DNA from: Brachyhypopomus gauderio
Taxonomy: Eukaryota > Chordata > Actinopteri > Gymnotiformes > Hypopomidae
DNA: 64,000 nt
Reading direction: 5' to 3'
NCBI RefSeq assembly: GCF_052324685.1
Contig: NC_135228.1
Span: forward strand, 15,847,611 to 15,911,610
Shown one piece after another: positions 47,971 to 61,399 of the stretch. Numbering within the stretch: position 1 is the first letter of the stretch; each line of letters begins with the position of its first letter. The notes under the pieces are model-generated. The model saw only the letters and a program-made list of their open reading frames with translations. It did not search any database and had not been told where the DNA came from. The translations under genes and the position numbers were made by a program.

Positions 47971-50280
47971 CACGTTTAACACTTTACGTTGAGAATTCAG
48001 TTCATCCTATATCGTGTTCCTCCACGTTGTGTCAGTAGCCTGCAATTGCGAATTTCGTTAAAGCTTTTCAGACATATCCTTTTCCACATTACAGTCTGAC
48101 GTTCGCTTACCATGAAACAGAATCAACTTACAATCATGGAATCATGACTGAAACTAACATTTATGGTAATATAAGCACGATAATCCCTCTTAACGTCGAC
48201 GTGAGGCTCACTTCAGACACCTCCTGTTGATAGGCTGTCCAATGAAACTGCATGCTCACCTCTAGGCCCGCCCAACATCAACACTTTATGAGCGCTGTCC
48301 GTGGTGCTGAATAATTTACATTACTTCCAAATATAATGCTATTTATAATATATTACATTTTAAATATAGTCGACAACCAATGTACAGAAGCTCCCAATTT
48401 ATAATTTCAGATCTACTGCCTTATTGAGTATTACATGTGAAATATTATTTCTCGCTACTTAAACCTCGCTACTTATATGATGGTTGGACACAACTCCAAA
48501 AGCGTCATTGGACCCAAAACAAAGCTGTTCACATAGACTTGTCATATCTGGTCTGGTTGTACAAGATGTGCTTCATGTGTTAATAACCTAATATCTGGTT
48601 CTGATTCAACTACGAGCTTAATTGTTGGGCTACCCATTTTCTAACATCTTGGAAATAAAGGCAGTAATGGTTCTACATCTTAATAATAAAGTAAATCAAG
48701 TAAATGAAGAACTTGATGAAATACACTTCAGCATCCTTTAGAAACATAAGAACATAATTTTTTCTACACTGAATGAGACATTTAAAATTAACTGAATTAG
48801 AAACCCTTACTCCATCTGGAATGTAATATTCTACCTCTCCACATTTTATTTAGCTTGAGCAGCTTGAAATTGTTCTTAATTTTCAATTTCAATATTAATA
48901 AAATACCTGGTAATGTCTGCATTTCAGTACCTCATCACCATGCTTTCTTAGCATGGACTTTAATATACTTGTAATTTACTTATATAAGCATGAATCGCTG
49001 GAATGTTGATTTCATAAGACTATCATATTAGTTGACTAATAAAATTTTTTGTTTGTATAAACTACCAGTAACAGCAGGGTATTACACAAAGGTGTTTAGT
49101 ACAATATTTTCTAAAGTATGTATATCTGTTCAGACAGCAACTGAGATGATATGATAACCTCTTTTAAAAACCAGTAGGTTTTGCTATAGGTAGAACTGTT
49201 TTTCTTTTCAGTTTAGTAACAGTATAAGAGCTATAAGACTTTCCCCCTAAATTATATTATTATACTACCTCATGTTATTTTGTATCAGATTCATTTTTGT
49301 GAAGACATTCAATGGAAGAAGATGTGGATAATACCTGAGATGCGCATCATGCAGGAAACGTAAACACAAGAGCCCATGGCAACACATCAAACAGATAAAA
49401 CAAAATAACAACACAAAGACACATGTGGACAATGGAAAGAGGAGCAGATCTAACCAACACCTAATTTCTTATAAAGTTAAAAGATGTATGAAAGAAATTT
49501 ATTCACAGAATCTACCTAACATGACATTCACACTGCTTGCTGCTTGCTTGTTCTGTAGCAACAACCCAGAGACTATAATATTGATGAACAGCTATGCTTT
49601 TTGTTGAAACATTTTATTTGGTCTTTTGAAGTTCATAGAGCTAAATACACGTATGTTTATGATAAGGAACTAGGAATAAAACTGGCACCAAAGCTCAGAT
49701 TACAACATCATATAATAGCAATGAGTTCATAATAAGATTTTTAAAAATTTCAACAAGAAAACATTCAAAGTATTTCTGTGGCATTGGATAGTCACACTGA
49801 AACCAAAACATCCATACCAATAAATCATTTACTCCTATCCTATCCTGAATCTGTGATCTCACACTCAAAATCTTCAACCTCCTTTCTAGATTTGCTGCCC
49901 ACATAAAAAAGGGTTTTAAAACCCTACCTCTTAATGTTCAACCTCTGAGGATCCATTGGATTGAGCTTATAATCAAATGATTATAAGACTTCTTCTTTCT
50001 TTATCCTTAATAAATTATTATTCCTGAATATAAAATGTTTTATTACAATATTGCAATATGATTTACAGCATTCCTTATCAAAAATCTATGCTACACTGAC
50101 TTAGGCCTAGTTTATTGTTCCTAAACAACCTTAATAAATGTAGCTTTCATATACTTATATTCACATATATCACAAATTTTATGCTCCAGTTGTTTTTTAT
50201 ATACTGGATTGGAGAGGTAGGCCTATTTATCGATCTCACCATCGAAGACAATTTTAAAGCCCTCCCGTCTTCCTGTCAAC
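47971..50280. other. Divergent spacer between rskr and mrm3
   Basis: About 2.3 kb. The first 300 bases lie upstream of rskr and are CpG-containing, so they probably hold its promoter. The rest is strongly AT-rich with no recognised gene or mobile element. Confidence 0.6.
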
Positions 50281-50344
50281 AAGATCCGTACGGTATTGCG
50301 TCACTAACCCGGATGTGCAAGAGTGCGTCGTAGGAACATTAAAC
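50281..50344 (+). promoter_or_regulatory. mrm3: mrm3 core promoter and short 5' UTR
   Basis: A CRE-like ATTGCGTCAC (about 50,295-50,304), an ETS-like CCCGGATG (50,308-50,315) and a YY1-like AACATGGCGAC spanning the start codon are clustered within 65 bases. There is no TATA box. This matches promoters of nuclear genes for mitochondrial proteins. Confidence 0.5.
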
Positions 50345-52424
50345 ATGGCGACGCTCATGAGGCGCATGGGAGGCGTGTACAAGATACTTGAACCAACTGT
50401 GAAAGTCAGAAATAGCATTAGATATGCGCGTGTAGTTAGACGCAGACCACTGGCTGTTGGTTCGGAGTTAAATTCCTCGAAGTTAGCTGTTCAAGACGTC
50501 CACGCTCAATGCGAGGACGTACTGGAAAATGGCTTGTCTCCAGCACAAGGATGTACTTCCAAAGATAGGGTGATGGAGACAGATAAAATCGTACGTCAAA
50601 AACATGGAGATACGACGCCGGTTGCGTCTGTACAGATTTCAGAATCGCCTCATCACATAACAGCCAGCAAAGAAATAAGCCGCGTTTCCCATTCCATATC
50701 TTCAGGTTTAAAGGAAGTGGATGGATTGTGGTATGAAAAGGCACGACCTGGTGACAAGAGCCTGTCGTGAGTATTTCGCATTAGTATAGACATGCCTACT
50801 ACATATTAAAGTCTTACTGTATTTTTGAAGAAATATGACGACAAACTAACCGCATTACCCATCTAAACATTCGGAACTCACAAAAATGAAAACATTGTTT
50901 TTATCGAAAGCACAACTATGTTTACATGAAACAACTATTTTTACATGATCTGCGTCCGTCATAAGCAAATGTTAAAATTAAGTAAATATATAAATATTCA
51001 TTATATTCGTTTCACCATCTGGTCATTCACAACCTCTAAATTCATTTCATCAAAACATTTACAGACGTTTGGGTAACTTGGCCCGTTCGAAGAAGCTCCG
51101 TGAGCAACAGGGCAAGGTTCTGCTGGAAGGTCCTCGGCTTATTTGTGATGCCCTGGATGCAGGGGGGTTGCTGCAAACGGTCTTCTTCAGCACTGTGGAG
51201 ACGCTAAGGGAACTTCCCATGCACAAGCTCACGCAGGCCAGCCTAATCAATGTAAAGCCAGAGGACATCAGAATCTCTGGTCTTGACTCCCCCTTTGATG
51301 TTGTAGGTAAGGGGCTGGTCAGATCCATGGCTGTTGTTCCTCTTACTTGCTGACAATAGAGTTACAAAGTGATGTTTGGATTCACTCCAGGTTCTCTGTG
51401 AAAATAAGGACTTAAGGAATTAATGCTCGTCACTTATGTTTCAGCTGTCTTCAGACGTCCTGAGGTGTCCCGAATGCACTTTCCTGAGGAGAAGCGTGGG
51501 AAGGCGTTGCCACTGACCCTTATCTGTGATAATATGCGGGACCCAGGAAACCTCGGTGTGGTGTTGCGTTGTGCTGTGGCTGCAGGATGCCACAGTGTGC
51601 TGCTTACTAAAGGTGCATAAACAACCCCACATATATTACATATAAAATACATATACATATAATAAATTGTCTACAAGACAGGATGTGAGTGAACCCAAGA
51701 ATGTTTTATCACAACACTGATTACTCTGAAACATGAATGAAAGAAAATTAAATACCTTTGTTATTATTTGAGGCTTATTACAAGGTGAATATGAAAATAT
51801 GAATGGCATATAAAACTGTTGTTTAATATGATGAGAGAGAAATCATTCATGTATATATATTTTTGGACCTTCTTTTCAGGCTGTGTTGATGTCTGGGAAA
51901 CCAAGGTCCTTCGTGCTGCCATGGGTGCTCATTTCTGCCTTCCCATAATCCCTAACCTCACCTGGGTAGACATTCACAGTCACCTTCCTGCCGCCACAAC
52001 TGTTCACGTGGCTGACAACTGTAGAGACACGATAAAGAGGCAGCAACTCTCAGCGACACCTGAGAATCCAAAGAAACATGGAGACTATGGATGGATCAGC
52101 AAACACCGCAACCACCGAAAAATGTGTAATGAAGACGAAGATTTTAATGAAGATCAATACGAGGAGGATAGATGTAGCCAGACAGGCCCAGCTTTAGAGA
52201 CTCAGCCTTATCATATCAGTTGGACCGGTAGACACACGGCCATTGTGATTGGTGGAGAGACTCACGGTCTGAGTCAGGAAGCCTTGCAGTTGGCTGAAAA
52301 AACAGAAGGGCGGAGACTAGTTATCCCCATGGTGCGTGGAGTGAACAGTCTGAATTCTGCCATGGCTGCAAGTGTGTTACTGTTTGAAGGCAGGAGACAG
52401 CTGCAGCTTCAGGCTTGTGAATGA
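50345..52424 (+). CDS. mrm3: Mitochondrial rRNA methyltransferase 3, complete, 4 exons
   Basis: MRM3 is a SpoU/TrmH-family (SPOUT) enzyme that 2'-O-methylates a guanosine in the peptidyl-transferase loop of mitochondrial 16S rRNA. Exons 50345-50766, 51065-51306, 51445-51612 and 51880-52424 sum to 1,377 nt, 458 aa (human 420). The N-terminus is basic (MATLMRRMGGVYKILEP), as for a mitochondrial targeting sequence. The substrate-binding L30e-like domain is seen as NLARSKKLREQQGKVLLEGP. SPOUT motif 1 is LICDNMRDPGNLGVVLRCA, motif 2 IVIGGETHGLS and motif 3 VIPMVRGVNSLNSAMAASV. Between motifs 1 and 2 is an acidic insert (NEDEDFNEDQYEEDR), also present in other vertebrate MRM3 proteins. It is the only plus-strand gene that could be confirmed here. 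Confidence 0.95.
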
Positions 52425-52509
52425 ATGGACACAGATCATGTAATCAACAATGCCATGAACACCTGCGTATCTACAGCATATGTACAACAAATTATTAAAA
52501 TAACTATTA

Positions 52510-52515
52510 AATAAA
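52510..52515 (+). terminator. mrm3: mrm3 polyadenylation signal
   Basis: AATAAA 86 bases after the stop codon, giving a very short 3' UTR. Confidence 0.65.
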
Positions 52516-54283
52516 CAATGTAGGAGTTAGTTTCTTGCTGTGAATTTAATATTGTTGATTTTACTGTATAGGCACACAAAGTATGATAATTTATTTGTAC
52601 TTAAATTTCTGCATGCATGGACCATAAATGCACCAGTGCTATTAGTTCATAAAAAGTAATTTTTTAATGATCTATTATTGCCCAAGTGCAATTCCTATGA
52701 AAAGGTTAGAGATGAAAAATCAAGTTCCATAAAATGTTGAGAAATGTTATACTCCAGTTTTACATATATTTAAAGAATAACGCAAAATAAACAGTTGCCA
52801 ATTCAGCCATTTGTTTTTAACTTCCACTTTAATTCTATTATTTTATTTTTGATCCTTTGATTCACTTAAAGTGGCTCTGACACTTTCACATTTTTCAGTC
52901 TTCCTTTGTCTAAATGGTGCCGCTAACATGCCTGCACTCATTTCCCCAGCACATCAGGGACAATTCTGCTCTCATGTTTTCAGAGTTTTTAAAGGTCCAG
53001 TCTTTCAAAGCAATAAAGCAATGATGACAATCTGCTATTTAGAGCTTCAAACATTACCACTGTGTGCCTTGCAGGAAGTGCACGCGGGGCGTCTGTAAAG
53101 CCTAGACCAATCTCACTGTGAAACCCTGTGTGTCCGAGATACACGCTGCTCTAGAATCACACACCCCAGCCCACAAATGGCTGTGTGGAATAAATAATCC
53201 CTTCCCTCCTGTGATGGTCCTCACTAAGCAGAACAACTGAACAGCAGGAAAGACCTCATGTGCACAACTTGCAAACTGGAGCATAGTACAATACATTATT
53301 AGACACATATTACACGGGCTAGGAAGATGTTTTTGTGTTTAATGGTAATTTAATACACAAGTAACATTAGTTACCCTTCAAACATATATATAATTGAATC
53401 GTTTTATTTTTTCTGTTGCTTTTGTTATTATATGCAATGGCAGTATATTCCATTTAGTTTGTGTGTGTGGTTGTGTGTATGGGGAACTGGTAGTTGTCTG
53501 CTTTAATGTGTAACCAGAGCTGCATGCTGTTATGGTAATAGGCTTGGCACTCACCTGTGGTATTGAGTATTGTGTTATTGTTGCATTTTCATCATATGCA
53601 ATTATGAGTCATAAGTAATTTAACTTGAGCTGGGGATTTAGCCAGTGTATAATCATATCAGCTACCTTAGTAAGCTGTGAGTAAGAACTAAGATAAGATG
53701 GTAAGATGGTAAATAAGCAGTTGCTCTGGGTGACCTTATTTAGGGTCACTACCAGTTACTTTAGGAGTGGGTGAGCTTTGACTGTATTGGCTTAAGATAA
53801 GCGGAAACATAATTTAGACATAGACAAGACATTACGAACCTGTTTTTGTTTCTGAAAGATAACCATTTGACGTGTCTGAATACATTGAAACAGACGAAAC
53901 GTATTATTTAGTCCACTAGAGGGAGCAATTAGACAATAGTATTATGGGATTTGATCCACGTTATTGTTGCCCATCATGAATTGCTCCAATGTCACCCGAT
54001 TTTCTCATTTCTGCATGTCCCATGGAAGACAATCTCTTGGATATCATGTCTTAGTGCAAACCTAATTCTTACTGACCGGAAAAGTCTTTGGAAGAAAATG
54101 AAGATGTTGTGGATAGCATGCCTTACCAAGAGATCTCATACTGACAAGAAAGGTATTTTGTATTTGAATGCACTTCACTACTGTCAAAGCTTATACATGT
54201 CAAATGGATGAAAATACGCTGTGATCCTCAGAACTGAGAATAATTACTTTATCAATGCAAACAAAAACAAGAACAGCAAGATT

Positions 54284-54317
54284 GACCCCCCCCCCCCTCC
54301 CACTAGACCCCCCCCCC

Positions 54318-54362
<45 letters not shown>
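54284..54362. repeat. Poly-C tract followed by (CA)n
   Basis: Two C runs (the longer about 30 bases) separated by TCCCACTAGA pass straight into a CA dinucleotide run. Assembled length is unreliable in such tracts. Confidence 0.9.
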
Positions 54363-54367
<5 letters not shown>

Positions 54368-55496
54368 CTGTCTGGATCTCTTACAAGCTAAGATTCTATA
54401 GGAAAAATTATGTCAGATCAGTCAGTGTGAAAAGCATATTTCACCAGCCAAAAGGATTTGAAGAAGAACTTGTACACTTAAAATACCATCTATAGAGCAG
54501 CAGTATGAATTCTGTGCCTCATGGAATTATACCTCAGATATGTCAGGAAGTTATTGAAGATACAGAAGGATATTTTGAGGAAGAGAATGTAAACATAAAT
54601 CTAGGTAACAATCAACAGAAACCCTTTTATTCCATGTCAATAAACATTATATCTTTTCAGAAAATAAAATATTAAAAAATAAAAGTTCTAATAAAAGATC
54701 AATGCTTTCAATCCATTGGTCTGTATTGCACATGCACTTCTAAGACATTTCATGAAATCTTGGGTATGATCCACCAATGAAATCTTAAAGTCATTTCTGC
54801 TGGCCATTATATGCCATGATTAAGTGTTGGTGAGTATATGAGAATATAATTAAAACTAAAAGCTGATGAGATGGAAAATGAACCCATCTGTTGATTAGCA
54901 TGGGAAGAAGAGCTCATTATGGACCCATTATGAATAATCTGAGCCCCAGTTACCTGTCCTCTGTGCTGACAAGCTAATGAAACTTACTGCATGTTTACAT
55001 ACTCACACTGACTCACTGAAACTGAACATTAGGAGACACACCCATACATACAAGGTTAAGGATGATCCTGATCAATCTGAAAAAAAAAAACACTGATACA
55101 CTGCTAATATGTAGTTCTGTATTCAGCTGCTGTATTCAGACACTGAATACATTCACAATCATTAACATACATGACCCAAGTGTTGGATAGAGGTAAAAAT
55201 ATAGTATTTAATTGTAATCTTTACAGATTATTTGGATGTGACTGCAGAAAATTAAAAAATCTGGGAGAAACAGCCACCCCTTTATACCTAGTACTGATGA
55301 GAGCCTAAAAATAGCAACAGAGAGAACAGCAGAGAGAGAGAGAGAGAGAGACAGAGAGAGAATGAGGAAGGCTTTGACGTCAGCACTGCGACGATTCTCT
55401 CATAGGGGATAACTGCTTCTGCTCCCATACATTTTGAACTTCTCTTGCCTTTCCAGACAGAATGACTGTTTGTCCTCTTTCAAGGAGCAATAATTT

Positions 55497-55575
55497 GTTA
55501 CCTCACAGTCTACGCAGTCAGTCTTTATTGTTACCTCACAGTCTACGCAGTCAGTCCTTATTGTTACCTCATTCT
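55497..55575 (+). repeat. Short tandem duplication, unit about 33 bp
   Basis: GTTACCTCACAGTCTACGCA then GTCAGTCTTTATT occurs twice in tandem, with a third partial copy (TTGTTACCTCA). A single C/T change separates the copies. Confidence 0.75.
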
Positions 55576-56720
55576 CTTGTCACCTAGTGAATTTGTACTC
55601 CCCTTCAGTGACCTGATTTTGTCATTCTGTGTATATTTTCTCATCACTTTTTTCCCACTTCTGTGTTCAAATGAAGCTCACATGATGCTCAGTGTTTCTG
55701 TTTCCTTGTTTATACTTCAAATCATCCATCTAACTCTTGGGATGGGGAGGGGGGGAATCAAAGGGCTACTTTGTGTCCATTTGCTGTGCACTACAACCTG
55801 TCTGCATTTTACAAAACAAGCCCCTGGAGGCCATTTGAACTACTCTCAATTTGATCTATTCACAATTTGGGGCATAACCTGATGCCAGCAAGATACACAT
55901 TAATAATACAATTATTACTAAATACCTTTTAAAACCATAATACCGGGAAACATTATTAACATTATTTTGGACAACACTGGTTCAATTAAATGTAGAAAGA
56001 ATGTAACAGAAGTAACAAGATCAGCTCAGCAAAATGAAATAGGCAGTACATGAATGTGATTGACATGCATCAAGACTCAGCTTATACATAGATGTTCATA
56101 TCAGTTCAGCTCCTACATAGATGCTCATATCAGTTCAGCTTATACACAGATGTTATATACCTCAACGACAAGGCAAGCATTTGAAATATTTTAATGTCAT
56201 GGTGCAGTCCAAGGGCTATTTTTCATTATGTCATGCTTTATTGATATTCAGTAAAGGCAAACTTTCGAGATGATTAACTAAGGGATGAGGTAGAATGGAT
56301 GCAGCGGGCCATCATGTTTAATGTGATCCAAAAATCAATCTGCAAACACGTAGTTTGTGTGGATTATGAGTGTGTGGTGTGTGTTTTGAATGTTGAGTGG
56401 GCGGACCGAGAAATGAATAATTAAACAATACTACATACGACTTGCCACGGGGCCCAAGAAGATCCATATGATTTATTTTGTACTCAGTCAGCAGCTGGTA
56501 TGTGTTGCAGCACAAAAAACCCCAAAAACTCAAAAGTCTCAGGCTTCGAATCTGTCTTGTATTACAAGACATCCACTGGCACTTGTACTAAAACGATTTT
56601 TGTAAAACGGAAATAAAAAAAACCAAACAAATATGTATTCATACTCCAGGCAGTCAGCGATAATCCAGCCCATCAGTTACCTTTTGTAACTTTTCCTGTT
56701 TCTGTTTTATTCCTCTTGAG

Positions 56721-56826
56721 GATGTGTGGGAGGTGGAAGTGCATCAGGAATCACAACAAGCTTAAGAGTTCCTCAGCTACAAGGAATAGTGGAGCACAGC
56801 AGCCCAGGGTCTCACTGAAGGAGGAG
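56721..56826 (+). other. Possible isolated coding exon (unconfirmed)
   Basis: A 106-base segment lies between a strong pyrimidine tract ending CTCTTGAG and a good donor, GAG then GTGAGG. One frame is open throughout (MCGRWKCIRNHNKLKSSSAT and on to VSLKEE) with phase 1 in and phase 0 out. I do not recognise the peptide and found no partner exons, so this may be chance. Confidence 0.2.
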
Positions 56827-57095
56827 GTGAGGGTGTGGACCTGGGTGTGGGGACATTTAACTACTAAATACTGTAAAGGCGTGGAAAATTGCACTACTGT
56901 TCAGCAATATGGTAGGAATAAAACAGATGGGAAGATGCACGCTGTCTGAAATGTGATTTTCTCTCAATTTTGATTGTATGTGATTCTTATGTTTCTTTAG
57001 TGATCCTTAATTACACTGTAAATTTATAAATATATGGCATAAAGATGACACTCCAAAAAGCAAAAAGACAAAAAACAAACCCAACAAGTTGTACC

Positions 57096-57116
57096 CCCCC
57101 CCCCCCCCCCCCCCCA
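57096..57116. repeat. Poly-C tract
   Basis: About 21 consecutive C residues, followed by an A-rich stretch. Confidence 0.9.
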
Positions 57117-58400
57117 AAGAAAATAATAAATAAATCCAAATGGCCAGGCAGTCATTATGGCTGGTTTAGGATGACTTATAATCCTTTTTATATGGATTCA
57201 GCTACAGCAAATATTCAAATGTGTACAGTGTCTGGACATCCATGTGATGACCAGCTACGAAAAGAGTAGGTTTACACTATTCCTAGAATTCCTAGAGTTC
57301 CTTCAGAAGGCATAGAATGAAAATATCAAATTTAATGTCACCAATGCTCATGTAATGTCATTCAAAATATTTAACTGAGCTTTAGGCAGTTAATCAAGAA
57401 ACACATTTTAACAGTCCTCTCAGCTCACAATAACATCACACTGCTGAATCATGCTGGTTTCACAGGTAGTACCCGAGGCACTGTTCATTTTGATTGACCG
57501 ACCTTTGAGGGACTCCTGAAACAAAGTTTGTTTTCAAAGGTTTATGATCTTGACCTCTTTCACATGGTTTATGTCATAGGATTATATGTCAAATCACAAC
57601 ATTCTTAATCCCAGTTTCACTGTTGTGGTAGAAAAGTGTGCAGACTGCAGATCTCATTGTGAATAATCTAATGTGGTTCATCTGTTTCCCATAATCTGTA
57701 CAATTATGGTCAGATTCTAGCTTTACTATGTTAGGTTACCATTGAAAGATCATTGGAACAAAACGACCAGTTTTATCTCAATCTATAATACAAGAAAAAC
57801 ATTTTCTAAGACTGCAGTTGCTATGGTGCCATCTATTCATGTGTGGTTTTCTCTGTTGCTACCCCGTTCGCCAGTTAGACATGCTGACTGCACGACAACG
57901 TTTAAGAAAATGAAATATTAAACGCCTACAGCAAATCCGCTGTTAACTGAACAATTTGGACATTTGAATTCCCCTAACGAGATCCACTTAAAATGTTCAT
58001 TCCGGCAGCGCACCTTAAAGATAATTAGTGTAATTAATTTTCCTAAGTCAAGCATGTTCCGTGCGGTTGGTTTTCGACTTAAAAGATTTAAGCACCTGAC
58101 CCTTAACTGACATAAGATCAGATATGTGAAACATGCCTACAACTTATAAAGACGTTAGACTCCTGCGTGGATTTGGAATTATTAATAAGCTACACGGAAA
58201 TCCTGTTTCTGTCGTTTTAAAATACGCTTTTTCTCAAGAACGTTTGAATGAGGTGGCATCGACTTGTAGTGAAGTTCCAGTATTCAGCGTTTTATCAGTA
58301 TTAGATTGGAACCCCCTACCAGTAGTAACACAGCGTCATAGGGGTGAAATATGATTGGCTGATGATAAATTAGCTTAGAAGGAGGTTTGATAAGGCAATA

Positions 58401-58655
58401 GCTTAGACGAGCTGAACCGTCAGTATCAACACTGGTCAACTTTAATTCGGTTACCTGGAATGGAGGAAACAGTTGAGTGGCACTGAGAGACAGATATTGT
58501 CAATCTGACAAGCTCAGCGGCTGAGACTTTCTTAAAGCGCGCGCGCACGCACGCACGCCCAACACACACACGCACACACACACACGCACACACACAAACA
58601 CACACACACAGAGGAAACAGGATAGAGAGGATGGCGAAAGAAACGCGAGAGAGAG
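58401..58655 (+). promoter_or_regulatory. Possible promoter and first exon of an unidentified plus-strand gene
   Basis: An inverted CCAAT box (GATTGGCTGATG, about 58,352) and a CpG patch (GCGCGCGCGCACGCACG, about 58,537-58,557) precede ATGGCGAAAG at 58,631, in a good initiation context (GAGGATGGC). Eight codons (MAKETRER) end at a consensus donor, GTAAG, at 58,656. The peptide is too short to name and no following exon was found before the window ends. Confidence 0.25.
58540..58612. repeat. (CG)/(CA)-rich simple repeat
   Basis: Alternating purine-pyrimidine sequence passing from GCGCGC through CACGCACG to CACACA. Such sequence can adopt Z-DNA. Confidence 0.85.
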
Positions 58656-60513
58656 GTAAGATTTTTAAAGAATCTTGACAGTGATTTGGAAGCGTTCATC
58701 TAAAACCTGCATGCCACAATTAACCGAAGACGTTGAACTATTTAACTGCATGTATACACAGTGATGCCTTCTGGAATGCGCGGGTCAGTTGATGGATTTT
58801 GTCAGCGGGGTAGTATTAAGGGTGACGCACTGACATTGCACGGAAACAGGAGAAAGGTATTCGTGTGACAGCAATTAATTGACAAACATGTCATAGAATT
58901 TATAGCGTGCGTTTTGTGAGGAAGCATCACAGTGTCAGTATAACTTAATATGCGCTGCAGACATGACAAAATAGCTGGGTACCTTCCCAACCTCTGCAAA
59001 GTTCAAATAACCTACATGTAGGGCAGGCGAGATTTCATTTTTCAGTTCGTGTGTATACCGTAAAACAGGGCTACTGCGGGATCGTGGACGCACGTAAAAT
59101 ACCGGTCATTTCCATTCATAAAAATTAAATGCGTATTCATCTAGAGCTCCTTAGAACTTTAAGCGATGTTTAAGGCTTGACCTATCTTGGAATACGTGGT
59201 TCTAGACACCTTTATTATTCACAGTTCATATTGACAGTCAACTCTGTCACAAGCTAATAACATGTTAATAAACAGGTACCAGCTGAATAGTACCTTAGTC
59301 TAGTACATACAAACTTGTTGCTAATTACTTAGATTAAGCTTACTGTTTTAAATGCAAATATTCTTTGGCAGTACAGTGCAACAATATATAAAATTGGTTA
59401 CCTCAACCATTTTGTTTATGAAATGAGACATTTAACACAATTGATTGATGACAGTGAACAAAATGAACTGATGACAGTGAACAACACACTATGCACACTC
59501 TTTGTTTAATGTATAAAAATATTTAAACACAAGCAACCAGGGACATTGCCTTTCACATGTATGTTCACTTTCTTACCCTTTTCAGTTAAGTCTTGCACAA
59601 AAAAAGGAGACTACAATAACACAAATAATTTGGTAGCCTTGGTTTTGTCATTATACATAGCTGCTTGTTCATATGGCGTCTTGTGACAAGCAGATAGACA
59701 CTAAATATTATATTAGCATTGCATGTTTTATGACATTATAATAAAACAACCCAGGCTGGTCAGTACATTACACCAAAAGGACAACCTTTCAAAGATGTCT
59801 GATGGAGAAAAACACTTTGACCTAATTTACACCTGATAAAGCCGGGACATGTACCCTTATACAGCGTGACACAATCTTTTCAAATATGGACATTCATGTT
59901 TTGTTTGAGAACTGGAACACCTTATCTGCCTTGGAGATGCAAGAGTGCTTTGTACCCAGGTGACTATTTTTTAACCAAATAACTGTTTGAATTAACTTGT
60001 GTAGAGGCAGAACAGTCCATACGCATATCTGATTATCTTTGATATGGTTGATTACAGTTTTGTCTGGGCTCATCTCATTCTGAGCATCAAATAGAAATCT
60101 GTGTCCTATCAGATAGGTTTGAATGGCCTTAATTAGCTTGAGGGTCTAGTTTCATCGAAGCCCACTCAGTACATGTCTGATCACACATGATTACAAACAC
60201 AATGGTGGTGGTATGGTTTGTATACAGCACTACTTTTGGTGGTGTTACCCATAATGGGACAGCTGTGCCATCTGAAGCCTTGGCATGGTTTGGAAGGAAA
60301 AGACAAAGACCTTTGAAGGATTCTGTCTGTCCTTTACAAAGCAAAGCATCTGATGATATGTACTGAAGATTGTCATACTGCATATGCAGCACATAATTGT
60401 CACTAGACATGTCTTGCATTGAATCGTGCGAATATAAATGGAAACTGAAATGGAGTTGAAATTGTAGCCTCTGTCACAGAGTTTAAGACTAGTATGGCTA
60501 GTCCTTGCACAGG

Positions 60514-60578
<65 letters not shown>

Positions 60579-61399
60579 GCTGAGCCACAGCACACTAAAA
60601 GTGTTTTTCACTGCTGAAGTGTTAAAAGCATGTACTACCATTGGAAAAACCTTTCAGTGTTTATAACACATAAAGCATCTATCTCTCTCTCAGGCTAAAA
60701 CATCTTATTAGGGACTGCTGTAATTACCTCAGGATTTGTATGCATAAATGCACAAATGGAAAATGACAACTGAAGGCACGTGGTCACTTAAGAAACTTAA
60801 GTTCTGAATCAGTTAAATGCACTTAAACTCATTTTGTATTACTATTTTCCACCCAGCATCTGCAAATGCCTCGTTACTCATATACAATTTTTGGTGAAAA
60901 TTCCTGGTAATCCACAATCCTAACGCAGGGATGACATTTAATGGAGATCTCTCTGCATCTGGGTGTGAGTTAGGTATTGATGTAAAGGTGATGTAGATTC
61001 ATGTCACATTTTCCAGCCGTACTGGTGTTTCTGTTGTCAGGGGATTTAGAAGCTGTCTGTTTCAGAGAAAAGGCAGATGACAGGTACACCAAGTGGCACA
61101 TACATGAGAGACAAGAGTAAGTACTAAATCAGGGAAGGAAAGACACATAAGGCTTAATTTGAGAGGATAAACATCTGTTTTGTCTGAACAGTATAGCAGT
61201 TAATTGACCATGCTGCTGCCACTGGGACCACTGACAGATGAACCAGTTCCACTGGTACCCATACCTGTCCATGCCAACATGTTTTAGGAATACTTTTCAT
61301 TACGTAGCCACTGTTGTAGTGTACCTATACCATTACAGTATAACATACTATGCATCAATGCATAATACCAGAAAGTCAGTATACCAGTGAACTGCTTGT
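58656..61399. other. Non-coding region, possibly intronic
   Basis: No coding exon recognised. It holds a short tandem duplication (GATGACAGTGAACAA, about 59,446-59,487) and the (CA)n tract at 60,517-60,572. Confidence 0.5.
60517..60572. repeat. (CA)n microsatellite
   Basis: About 28 CA units without interruption. Confidence 0.96.

Larger units (their letters stand above)
52520..58400. other. Gene-poor region right of mrm3
   Basis: AT-rich with no gene that could be confirmed. It contains poly-C/CA tracts (54,284-54,362 and 57,096-57,116), a GA tract (about 55,327-55,360), two short tandem duplications (about 55,497-55,575 and 56,085-56,155) and the exon-like open segment at 56,721-56,826. 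Confidence 0.6.

Noticed and set aside
47797-47982. Open frame beginning [18 protein letters not shown] as a separate small gene
   Set aside because: Only its [10 protein letters not shown] part is kept, as the first exon of rskr; the rest is intron beyond the donor.
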